From contig NC_054746.1 in NCBI RefSeq assembly GCF_018143015.1, positions 34,442,830 through 34,506,829 on the forward strand: a DNA stretch of 64,000 nt. Reading direction: 5' to 3'. Shown one piece after another: positions 12,181-21,525 of this stretch. Positions within the stretch are counted from its first letter, which is position 1. Each line of letters starts with the position of its first letter. Made by a program: the position numbers and the translations under genes. The notes beneath the pieces were generated by a model. It made no database searches. It saw nothing but the letters and a program-made list of their open reading frames with translations, and was not told the origin of the DNA. The stretch is from Lytechinus variegatus. Taxonomy: Eukaryota; Echinodermata; Echinoidea; Temnopleuroida; Toxopneustidae.

Positions 12181-12789
12181 CATGACATGCACAGTGATGA
12201 AAAATAAAGCAATAAAATGAATTTAATCAAAAAGAAAAACCACATGCTATGTAAAAGAAATTAAATTTAAAATCATAAATTCGTCATTTTTATTGAATGA
12301 AGAATTTAATTTATTTATAATTGGAAAAAAGGATTACCCCTATTTTCTTTCAATGTAACCAAAATACTTGTAGGGCCTAATATGATTTTTTATCACATGA
12401 CATGATTTTGAACAAAAATCAAGCCATATTTTTGGGTTATGTGGGACGGAATCTACATGGCGGCATTCGTGGGACGGATTTTTCTTCTTAAATCTATCTC
12501 TGCCGGCTATTCACCTTATCCCCATCCCTCCCCATCATCCTCGTCCCTATCATCATCCCCTTGGGCGCAAAACTGTCCGCAAAGGTAGAGGGGACCACAG
12601 GCTGCAAAAGTTGACAAACATTCAAAAAAAGGTTATCGCCCAAATGTAGGGTAATTTTTAACCCCAAAACAATTGACAAGAAAAAAGAGGGGGTTTTCAA
12701 TAATAAAAGGTCATTTAGTCCTAAACACATGTATCATTTCAATTGTGAATGATTCATTATTTTGTTCTCCATGAAGAAAAATAGTAGGG

Positions 12790-13215
12790 TGGACATTTGG
12801 TATTGTGTCCCCCTATTTTTGGTAGGGGGACACGTCCCCCCCCCCGATTTCCTCCCATAATCATCCCTCACATCCTCGTCCTTCTCACCATCTCATGCAC
12901 CCCTCTTATCAAGAGTCATCATCATCATCATCTCTCTTATCTATATCCCTCATGCACCTCCTCTTCCCTCTCATCATCAAGGCCCACCCCTTATCATCGC
13001 GGCCCACCCCTTATCATCGCCATCCCTCACATCCTCATCTCCATCTCTTTCCCTTTGTCCCTCTCATCATCCCCCCCCCCTCATCAAGAGTCATCAAAGA
13101 TCCTCATCCCTCTTATCACCATCTCTCACCTCCTTGTCCCTCTCATCAAGGCCCATCCCTCGTTATCGCCGGTATGCTATCATCGCCATCCCTCACATCG
13201 TCCCTTTTACCCTAT
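12790..13215. repeat. CATC/CCTC-rich low-complexity block
   Basis: Degenerate repetition of TCATCCTC, CCCTCTCATCATC and ATCGCCATCC words makes this strongly pyrimidine-rich on the plus strand. The 204- and 122-codon open frames here are products of the biased composition and are not taken as genes. Confidence 0.8.
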
Positions 13216-14479
13216 ATCCAAAACTTTGCTCTCTACACAAAGGAAACTCAATATAAAAATTAAAAATGAAATTGGCATGCCCACACAGATACACCTAGAA
13301 CATTTTCACATTTCGGGGGCAGGAGTGAAAATGCTCGGAGCCCCCATCCACGTATTTTTTGTTCGGCTCAAACATCCACACCACAGTCACACTCAAAATC
13401 AAAGAAACTGAAGCATATTAATTATTGCAACTTAAAACTCAACTCTCTACACCAGGGAAACTCAATATGAAAAATAAAATGTACAAAAAATAGGCCTAAA
13501 AATAATAAATTTAAAGTGAAAAATTAAGCCCCCCCCCAAAAAAAACATTTTTTTATTGAGGGCTACCCTCAGCCCGGCATGCCCACACAGCTACACCCCA
13601 AATATTTTTTTTTCGCATTTCGGGGGCAAGAGTGAAATCGCCCCGAGCCCCCACCCACGTAAAAATATTTTTGAGCAACTCAAACATCCACACCATAGTC
13701 ACACTCAGTCAAAGAAATTGAAGCATGATTATATCATTACAATCTTAGAGCTCGAAACCAGGGAAAATCAATATAGAAAAAATTGAAAAATATATATTTA
13801 CAAAAAAGGCAGAGCCTATACGACACTGCCAAGCTTCAAACTCGAGTTCACTCTCTCTCACTCAGTCAAACTCAGCTCTTTGCTGTGCACGCCCACTTCC
13901 ATTGTGGATTCGGTCTGAATCCCACCCCGCCAGTTTAGGCGGCCGAGCTACGGAGAATTACGATGAAGAGCAGCGGACCGTTCATCGGTTGTTCGCTTCT
14001 TGCGACCAGAGAGAAAAAGGTGAAAAACTTGAACAAAATCGTGCAAATACACCAAATTTTATCCTTGTGATGAGAAAATGGAGGTAATGGAATACAACAA
14101 AGTCCATCTTCTGCGATAAAAGTGGTACTTTGAGGAGAAATGATCACAAAATCAAGTCAGTTATTGAGCGGGGCCGAGCCGAGCACCGACACAGTTAATA
14201 CACGCGCGCCTATGGGAATCGCGAGCTGTCGAAAAACGCCTAAAATTACACTTTTTTTTTTATTTCAGCGAAAAAAAAGTAATAAAATGTGAAGAACATT
14301 ACCATCAGACCATATCTCTAAAAAATCTTTACAAGAAATTTCGAAATTACGGAAAAATAGACGCAAACTTGTGGAAAAAAAATCTCGTACTGGGTGGGAC
14401 AACTCGGCCCGCGGTCCGAGATGTCCCGTGGTCCGAGTTGTCCCGTCCCCCACCGATAGATACACTGACTTAGGCCTAC

Positions 14480-14580
14480 AGTGAGTTAGTTCAGCGCGAA
14501 CTCCTCTACCGGCGCCGGCCGCGACAGCAGCGCGACGCGCTGTACCGTACCGTATACCGTACCGAATACGAAACCAGTGC
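14480..14580. other. CpG-rich patch
   Basis: GGCGCCGGCCGCGACAGCAG and GCGCGACGCGC followed by repeated CCGTACCGTA words form a GC- and CpG-rich island about 100 bp long in AT-rich surroundings. It lies just downstream of the candidate minus-strand first exon at 14663-14717, inside what would be its first intron, and just outside the foldback element. It may mark a promoter region. Confidence 0.4.
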
Positions 14581-14662
14581 CTGTCATAATAATATTTTGG
14601 AGAAGAGGTCCCACATAATTGACCATGTTTTACAATTTCTTACGAAAATTAAGTATACTTAC

Positions 14663-14717
14663 CATGTTTCAGTTCATGCCTGACCATCAATGTATCTCCA
14701 ACATTAGTCTGCGCCAT
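14663..14717 (-). CDS. candidate first coding exon, unknown protein
   Basis: On the minus strand an ATG in good context (GGAAATGGC) opens 18 codons reading MAQTNVGDTLMVRHELKH and then reaches a strong splice donor, CATG|GTAAGTATA. Any second exon would lie to the left, past the foldback element, and I did not identify one. The combination of start context, donor and a nearby CpG-rich patch is suggestive but short enough to be coincidence. I do not recognise the protein. Confidence 0.35.
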
Positions 14718-14875
14718 TTCCACACTCCGTCAGTAGAATTTAGGGCAAATTTGCCCACTTCTAAGGCCTGAATGCTGTTGCAAAGTTTCACTTTCCAGGA
14801 AAATAATATCTGAATAACATTGAACAGATAAAGTTCGCAGATGGCGCTAGACTGCAAATTTTCCTGCACTACTCG

Positions 14876-14925
14876 TTGATAGTGGTGGTGGTGGTGGTGA
14901 TGATGATGATGATGATGTTGTTGAT
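14876..14925. repeat. GTG/GAT microsatellite
   Basis: A (GTG)n run passes directly into (GAT)n. The open frame beginning at 14876 (poly-Val then poly-Met) is an artefact of it. Confidence 0.9.
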
Positions 14926-14929
14926 GGGG

Positions 14930-15959
14930 ACATTTTATTTACTTTTTGAAATAATAAAAAAGATGGGTATTTTGCTAAATATCATGAGACCACGAAGTGG
15001 GAGGTGTAACTTTTTTGTCATTTCAATAAAGAACGAGCTATTTATCTCATTAAACATAATAATGTGAAGCATGAATTGATTATTTTCTCATGTGGACGAA
15101 GAGTATCTTTATACCTAACGCAGTGCAAATGCAAAACGCTGAAAATATATGCAGGCCTATAACCTGTAAAGGGGGGATTCAAAAGAGCTGTTTATGCTGA
15201 ATTCGGGAAAAGGATACGTTATCTAGCTCCCATCTCGTTAGTCAAATAATGCGAGCGCATAGGGTGAGCTGAAAATTTATTTCAACGCTAATGAACAAAT
15301 CTCGCATCTCGCTGGAAAAAAAAAACAATGTAACTCGAATCGCGAGCAGAATAAAGATTTTAGCAAGTTGACTTAATTAAGTCCCATGTTATCCTCTTTA
15401 GTTTATTATTATCTCGTGCACTCAAGGTAGGGCCTAATGTGAGCGCAAAGCAAAAGGCGTTTTTTATGTATAAAATGTAGCCCCATACTTAACTTTTTTA
15501 ATTTCCAATTATTTCCCTCCCTTTCTTTCTCCAATTTCCTTCCTTTCCTCCTTTCACCTTTTCCTGATTTTTCTCTTCCTTTTTTTTCTGTTGGCGAACA
15601 GCAGAACCCCCCCCCCTGGATGCGGGCCTGTAAACTGATAAATAATTTCATACTCATCATAAAATCAAAGAACAAAGAATATCATTAACAGGTACAAATA
15701 AGACATGATAAATCTCTTCAATGAATATTATACGCCTGGTCCTTTATAATTCCATTCATTTAAACAGGAAGGGAGAGAGAGGAGGAAGAGAGGGGAAGAG
15801 ACAGACACACTCACATATCGCAAACATGTTATGTAATCCTTCTCCTCCACTGATATCAGCTCCCTCCAAACCAGATCATGCCCCTACAATCGTGCCCTTA
15901 CTTTTTTACCTAAAGAAATGGAAATTCTAAGCACTTTTGTAACTTAAACAGAATAGGTA
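14930..15959. other. no gene; isolated copies of the GCGAGC motif
   Basis: Single GCGAGCGCATAGGGTGAGC- and GAGCGCAAAGC-type elements occur at about 15251 and 15441, ahead of the array. A C/T-rich tract (15500-15590) and a short CCCCCCTGGATGCGGG box (about 15605) resemble MITE ends. Confidence 0.4.
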
Positions 15960-17515
15960 TGTATCTAAACAATATTGATGCGAGCGCGAAGCACGAGTGG
16001 AAAATTTTGAGATTTAGACCTGCTGAACGAGGCACTCGATCCATCCATGTTTCGTAAATCATGAAAAGGATAATTAATTGGGGATCTTCCCTACATTAAT
16101 AATGCGAGCGCAAAGTGCAGGAAGAAAATTTTTATATACATTTTGAATTGATCGAAAAGGTACCTCAGTGGTAAGGACTACTTGCAATTAGCCATGAAGA
16201 CATTACATATTTCAATAATCAATTAATGCGAGCGCGAGCTGAAAAAATTGACATCTTTACATAAAGAATGGAAATTTTTAATCAATCGTGAACAGGATAG
16301 CTATAAAACTAAACAGTTGATGCGAGAGCGAAAAAAAAATCGAGATTTAGATTGACATTTCTACAAAATTTTAATCAATCGTGAACATGATAGCTCTATA
16401 ACTAAACAATTGATGCGAGCGCGAAGCGCGAGCGAAAAAAAAATCGAGATTTAGATTGACATTTCTACAAAATTTTAATCAATCGTGAACATGATAGCTC
16501 TATAACTAAACAATTGATGCGAGAGGGAAGCACAAGCGAAAAAAAAATCGAGATTTAGATCTAAAAAATGATACCCTCTATTCATGTTTTGTAAATTATG
16601 AAAAGAATGAGTAATAGTGGGTCTTCCTTCAAGCGGCGAGCACAAAGCGCGAACAGAAAGTTTTTGGTATATTGTGATCCGAAACTGGATAATGATTTAA
16701 ATAGAGAACAAGTTGAGTATCTGAATATCTAGGCATTCTAAATATATTGTATTATGAAAATCAAAGCAAGCGTGAAGAGCGAGCTTAAACATTTATACTT
16801 TTTCAAGCACTTTCAAAGGACCACCCTTTCTTTTCTTTTTGTTTTTCTTGGTCGTCAACACTTGCCCAAGAAAGATACATGGTGTACCGTGAAACCTACT
16901 ACACTATCTTCTTCGCCATGGAAACCTTCAGAAGTTATACTTTGTAGGAAAATTGTGAGGTGGATATGGATCGCGCGTAATAAAGAGCTGACATTTTTCA
17001 TTATTATCACATGTCATCATATGAAAATAATGACTATCTTCCTATTCAGTTAATATGTTTTTAACCATTAATGCGAGCGCAAATTGCCAGCCAAAGTTTT
17101 GTATACATTCTCATGAAAAAGGGATTTTAAGTAGTTTGTTGTATAATCAATATTGAGACATACATAACTCGCCAATCAAAATGCGAGCGTGCAGCGCTTG
17201 CTGATATATTTTGACAATTAGACCTGAAAAGGGATATTTTGAAAACTTTATGGAATACACGAAAATAATAGGTACCTGATAAATTTGAGAGCGCGCAGCG
17301 CGAGCAGAAAATGTTAATATTCAGACCATAAAACCGAAATTTTTACAGAGCACTTTTTAAAAATCAATTTGTATATCACACAAAATAATGAAAGTTTGAT
17401 TTCGATCCGCGGTGAAATATGTTTTGTATATTGACTTTCAAACTTGATAGTTAAACTCCATGTTGAACAAGAAATGAAAATCACCTACAAAAGGCAATGT
17501 GAGCGCGAAGCGCGA
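15960..17515. repeat. array of spaced GCGAGCGCGAAGCGCGAGC motifs
   Basis: A near-palindromic 19-bp word, GCGAGCGCGAAGCGCGAGC or a close variant, usually preceded by AAT and followed by an A/T-rich AAAATTT stretch, recurs about every 90-150 bp: near 15979, 16103, 16228, 16320, 16415, 16516, 16635, 17070, 17181, 17288 and 17500. Between motifs the DNA is AT-rich; 16330-16560 contains two almost identical ~93-bp units, but other spacers diverge. The GC-rich motif is far better kept than its spacers. Confidence 0.8.
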
Positions 17516-18600
17516 GCGAAATTTTATGTAGTGACATTAAAGTTTTCCAAGTCTTCCCCTCATCTTATTTTATTCACTCGTCTTCCTCCTCTTCTTTTTT
17601 TCTTCTCTTTTCCCTCCCTTTTTGCTCCGCCAATGGGGGGGGGGGCCCTCAGCCCCCCTGGATCCGCCTATGAGCATATAATATATTCATGAAAATGTTC
17701 ACTTCACATTTAAATAGACATGTACCATTGGTCAGTAAATGTAATAATTATGAAATGAGTCCAAAACTTCCTTCGATATCGAAATCAATATTACGATCAA
17801 TAAATCGCAAAAACAACCTATATTATGCCGATAAATTGAATCGCTCAGAAAAGTCACATCGTAAATATACTACATATAAAAAATACCCTCACTAAATTAT
17901 TGCGGAGTGAAAACAGAAAATATTTCACTAACCAATTAATTCGTTTCAAACACGACATCAATAAAACATAAACACTGCCATAAATAAACAAAGCATGAAA
18001 GCGCACATAAAAACAATAAAGCACAATAATATTGAAATTCATTATTCTTTTCGCATAGCTGATATATTTCATCGATACTTTACACAAATTGGAAAAAAAG
18101 TCTTGCAGACAATATACCATTAACACAAAAGAAATTTACGGATTTCATTCACCAACCAAACCCTAATTCTTTATTTTTAGTACCAGTACATAGGAATGAA
18201 ATAATAGATATAGTGAACAACTTAAAAAAAAGCTGTGCATCTACCATGTTCACAGCGTATATCTGTTAACCTTAATGAAGCAACCATCAAAATGTACTCC
18301 TTAAAGTACAAGTACTATAATAACATATTTTTGTTGAAATTATATTTCAAGAATGCATCATGACTTTGCTCCAGAATGCTCGAAGGATTATATTCTCGTT
18401 TTGAGGGAGGTGTGAGAAAATTCTATTGGCTAACCTTGTTCCTGGATGAGTGACTTTGACCAGAGTTTAATGTTTGTATAATATCATTAGCCAAATTTTA
18501 CATGCTGGTGAATAATTAATCACAGAAAGTTGAAGGGAATTCCTCCGGCCTGTCGCCACTTCCCAGAGTAGAATCTTAATGTTCATTTGTTGTACATTCA
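17516..18600. other. no gene recognised
   Basis: Contains a C/T-rich tract (17545-17625) running into GGGGGCCCTCAGCCCCCCTG and GGATCCGCC at about 17637-17670, a MITE-end-like box. The rest is AT-rich without an exon I can support. The 90-codon minus-strand frame at 17854-18126 has no recognisable domain. Confidence 0.4.
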
Positions 18601-18845
18601 CTGGCGAATCCAGGGGGCACAGCCCGCCCGTGCCCCCCCCTTTAGAATCAAAATTAAAAATTTTAATGTAAGAATGACATTAAAAGTGAGGTGTGCCCCC
18701 TCTTTTTAAAGTGAATACTTTTTTTCAGCTTGTCAAATTTTCTCTGGTACGGAATATCGTTAATTTGGGGTTAAAACCCCCTTTTTTCTCAATTTTCCCC
18801 AGAAAAATGCCCCCCCTTGGAAAATCCTGGATCCACCCTGGACAT
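18601..18845. mobile_element. MITE with GGATCC-type ends
   Basis: Left end CTGGCGAATCCAGGGGGCAC and right end CCCCCCTTGGAAAATCCTGG followed by ATCCACCCTGG are imperfect inverted counterparts, giving a ~245-bp element related to those at 3300 and 10264. Its terminal words recur as isolated fragments elsewhere in the window. No coding capacity. Confidence 0.55.
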
Positions 18846-19308
18846 ATTTGTCATGTTAGTTCTCATTCGGGTTTAACAAATTTGATATTGAATGGAAGGT
18901 ACTTCATTCTTTATCTACTTGGGAGAAAATTTAAGTATTGTTTACTATTCATTTATTGATTTTGTAATAATTTTTGTTTGTTTATACTACTACCAAATAA
19001 AATGCCTTTGGAGAGCTAAAAAAATTTTAAAACGATGCATTTCGATGACGAAGCGAAAGTGAAATTTTCAAACAGATAAAAGAAAATTTAAATATTCGAA
19101 GAGGGAAAAATGCTGTTTTGGAGCATTGTCGGACAGAAATGTGCTCCTGGACCCCATCCTGACTCTCACAAAAGTTTGATAAGTACTACACATAGGTACA
19201 GTTCTTAGCCACCTTGCGGATACCATAATACTATTATTGACAAACATTGTGTGTACATGGTTGGAATTGGCTATTTGCAATTGCATTGCATTGAGAATCA
19301 AAACAACC
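18846..19308. other. upstream region of the PH-domain gene
   Basis: AT-rich. An in-frame ATG exists at 19237, but the following 24 codons are unlike the downstream protein and the start at 19309 has a much better context. No TATA box is convincingly placed. Confidence 0.35.
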
Positions 19309-21525
19309 ATGGCTGCCAAACCAGGGAGGAACGGCTCCTGCTCTTCTCACGCCTCAGAGAGATCTTCTGCCTGTTCTTCCTCCAATTCATCAGGCTCCAA
19401 GAACAACACTTTAAGCACGAGAAGTAGCCATGATATTTATGACTTGGATGACACAAAATGCGGCTGGTTATTGAAAAGATCCCGGGTGTCGAAAAAATGG
19501 AAAAAGCGTTGGTTCGCGTTGAGGAGGGATGAGCTCATTTATGGACACAACTCAGAGGTGATGAATAATTGAAGCGGCTGTGTGATGATCATGTGATGTG
19601 CATGTCATGGTTGAAATGATGATGAGTTGGTTTTGGAGGCGGGGAGAAAAAGAGGAAACTGGGTGGATAGTAGACACCTGGCAGCCGTCTGTTACGAGGA
19701 GTTTTCTAACATTTTAAATTTTTTTAAAATTCTCCACGTACACAGACGGCTCGCTAGCGTGCAGCCGCCATTATTGCCATTAGGGGAGTTACAATGCATA
19801 TTCCCCTCGATGGGGCTCATCGATTTTTGTCTTTATTTCATGAAAAAATAAAAAGAACTGTACCAAAATAAAGATAATTATTCCTTTTTGGCCTGAAATG
19901 CACCAAAATGGGGGAAAAATACTTTAATTTAAAGTATATTTTTTGAAAGTTTAAAAAAGGAAAAAATAGTGGCTTACTTTGGCTGTCGCGCAACTTCACT
20001 TCCCTGTTTTATCCAAACTTAATACATAAACATATGGCCATTGAATCCCTGTGCAGATTGCGCTAGAACTTTGGTCTCTGTATTTGGTGAGTGGAGCCAA
20101 CGGAGTTTAGCGGGACACCAACATAACAGAGACCGAAGCTTTGTTTTGGTCTAGGTGGATAGTAGAGCTACCCATCCTGGTACTGGTGGGTGTAGCTGTT
20201 CGCAAGTTAAGAGTGACTTTAAGAACAACTGGTGATCCTTTCTTGTGGTAAATGGTAGATTCATTGTTGATGGTTTAGAGCGTAAAAAGGATTACCAGTC
20301 GTTCTTAAAGTCGCTCTTATTGTCTTAACTTACTTGTACATCTGAATTAATTTGGAAAGTATTACTATTACAGTTTGATGATGAAAATTATAGAATAATG
20401 AGAGTGGTCACATGATTTGTAATGTTATTAATAATATTGCGCCCTAGTCTTGAGGACTCCATAATGATGTTTTTTTTAAATATTTTGACAGATACTTCGT
20501 CATCATGGAGTCTTGAACCCCCGGCCATATATGTATAAGAGACACAAGTACACAAAGATGGATTTCCTTAGGAAATCCGTAGTTAGAGGGTGAAATCGGT
20601 TTGTAGGGTTGAATTTTATTTATGAACCTTCAGGCGCCTAATGTGTATAAAGGGATAACAATTATTTCCTTACATGTAGTATAAATCGTAAAATGAGACG
20701 TTTCTTACCAGACCCGATCTCCTGTACGTTTGTAGATCCCTTGATCCGTTTGTCAACAAAGCAAAGACAATAGGCCTGATCCTTGAACCACTTTTGTGAT
20801 AACGTACATCCGACTAGTGATGCCATTTTGAAGAACAATTTTTAGATAAAAATTATTATTTCACAAATACTAAAATTTAATACGTGATTATAAATAATAT
20901 ATGTTTACAGATATCAATACAACAATCCCTAAGAGTCTGTTTTCATTCCCTTAACATGCAAAAATGAAAGTTGTTTATTCTTATTCATATATGGCCGGGG
21001 ATTCAAGACTCCACGATGAAGAAGTATGTCAAAATATTAAAAAAACATCATAGAGTCCTATAGACTAATTACGCCCCTAGTGACGGTGTAGAAGGTCTAA
21101 CTTAAGGGAAGTTAAGCTCTAATAAAAAACAAAAACAAATGTACCTCATTGAGGTGCAATTAATTTGGGTGGGGTCAGTTGTCTCCAATAAAAAAAAAAT
21201 AAACCAAAAAGCTAAACATTTTAACTGCATGAAAATGAATATATAGGACTATTATATAATTATATTTATGAAATGTTTTTTGTTTTATTTTCTTCCTTTC
21301 ATGTAGTCATTGGACAAAAGCATACCATTGGATGGGACAGACATTTCAGATTCAATCATGGACCAAAAGTTGTTTGTGTTCAAACTCCAGCCACTGAACT
21401 ACAATCGGTCCTTCTTTCTGCAAGCAGAAAATGAAGCCGACCAGTTGGAGTGGATGTCGGCCATTTGTTTTGCCAAAGCAACCAGTCATCAAACTGACAA
21501 GTCAAAGTCATGTGTTCTACAGTGA
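19309..21525 (+). CDS. PH-domain protein with C-terminal CAAX box (two exons)
   Basis: Exons 19309-19557 and 21307-21525 join in phase 0 (TCAGAG|GTGATG ... CATGTAG|TCATTG) to give 155 residues. The start ACAACCATGGCT is a near-ideal eukaryotic context. Residues 1-48 are a serine-rich tail. Residues about 49-142 form a pleckstrin homology domain: CGWLLKRSRVSKKWKKRWFALR covers its first two strands, with a basic K-x(n)-K-x-R pattern of the kind that binds phosphoinositides, and LEWMSAI is the C-terminal helix with the invariant Trp132. The last four residues, CVLQ (Cys152), form a CAAX box predicted to be farnesylated, preceded by basic KSKS. I infer a peripheral membrane adaptor. No catalytic domain is present and I cannot name an orthologue. 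The intron (19558-21306) carries two small foldback elements. Confidence 0.85.
19680..19760. repeat. small inverted repeat in the PH-gene intron
   Basis: GGCAGCCGTCTGTTACG is partly inverted as CGTACACAGACGGCTCGC about 60 bp later, with AATTTTTTTAAAATT in the loop. GTGGATAGTAGA flanks it on the left and recurs at about 20154, so a larger inserted segment (19679-20153) bounded by 12-bp direct repeats is possible. Confidence 0.4.
20202..20335. mobile_element. short foldback element
   Basis: GCAAGTTAAGAGTGACTTTA plus AGAACAACTGGTGATCC on the left is inverted as GGATTACCAGTCGTTCTTAA plus AGTCGCTCTTA and CTTAACTTAC on the right. The loop is about 35 bp. Non-coding; it lies in the PH-gene intron. 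Confidence 0.7.
20436..21085. mobile_element. ~650-bp MITE with ~95-bp inverted ends
   Basis: The left arm (about 20436-20530: AGGACTCCATAATGATG, TATTTTGACA, CATGGAGTCTTGAA, CCCGGCCATATAT) is inverted at 20988-21080 with a few mismatches. Its interior segment at about 20905-20975 (ATCAATACAACAATCCCTAA, TTAACATGCAAAAATGAAAG) recurs at 52667-52740 inside a MOCS3 intron, so it is a multicopy family. It is inserted in the PH-gene intron. Confidence 0.75.

Larger units (their letters stand above)
8784..14450. mobile_element. long-armed foldback (TU-like) transposon, non-autonomous
   Basis: The outer inverted arms (about 8788-9970 and 13265-14444) match almost perfectly: the small open frames at 9084-9296 and 13935-14147 give identical 70-residue translations. 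The whole is flanked by the 10-bp direct repeat CACCGATAGA (8774-8783 and 14451-14460), a probable target-site duplication. The outermost ~50 bp contain GGGACAACTCGG and its own inverse CCGAGTTGTCCC. The middle (about 9971-13264) encodes no transposase and holds an older repeat (11785-12180) and low-complexity DNA. Sea urchin TU elements and Mutator-like foldbacks have similar architecture, with 8-10-bp target duplications. Confidence 0.85.

Noticed and set aside
12797-13411. 204-codon open frame
   Set aside because: Translation is His/Pro/Ser/Leu low complexity from CATC/CCTC repeats and runs into the foldback arm.
16885-16950. short frame MVYRETYYTIFFAMETFRSY ending in a stop
   Set aside because: It looks like protein sequence and starts after a CAAG, but it has no clear acceptor, no partner exon and lies inside the GCGAGC motif array.
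19237-19308. upstream in-frame ATG of the PH gene
   Set aside because: Poor context, and the added 24 residues look random, whereas the ATG at 19309 has ACAACCATGG.
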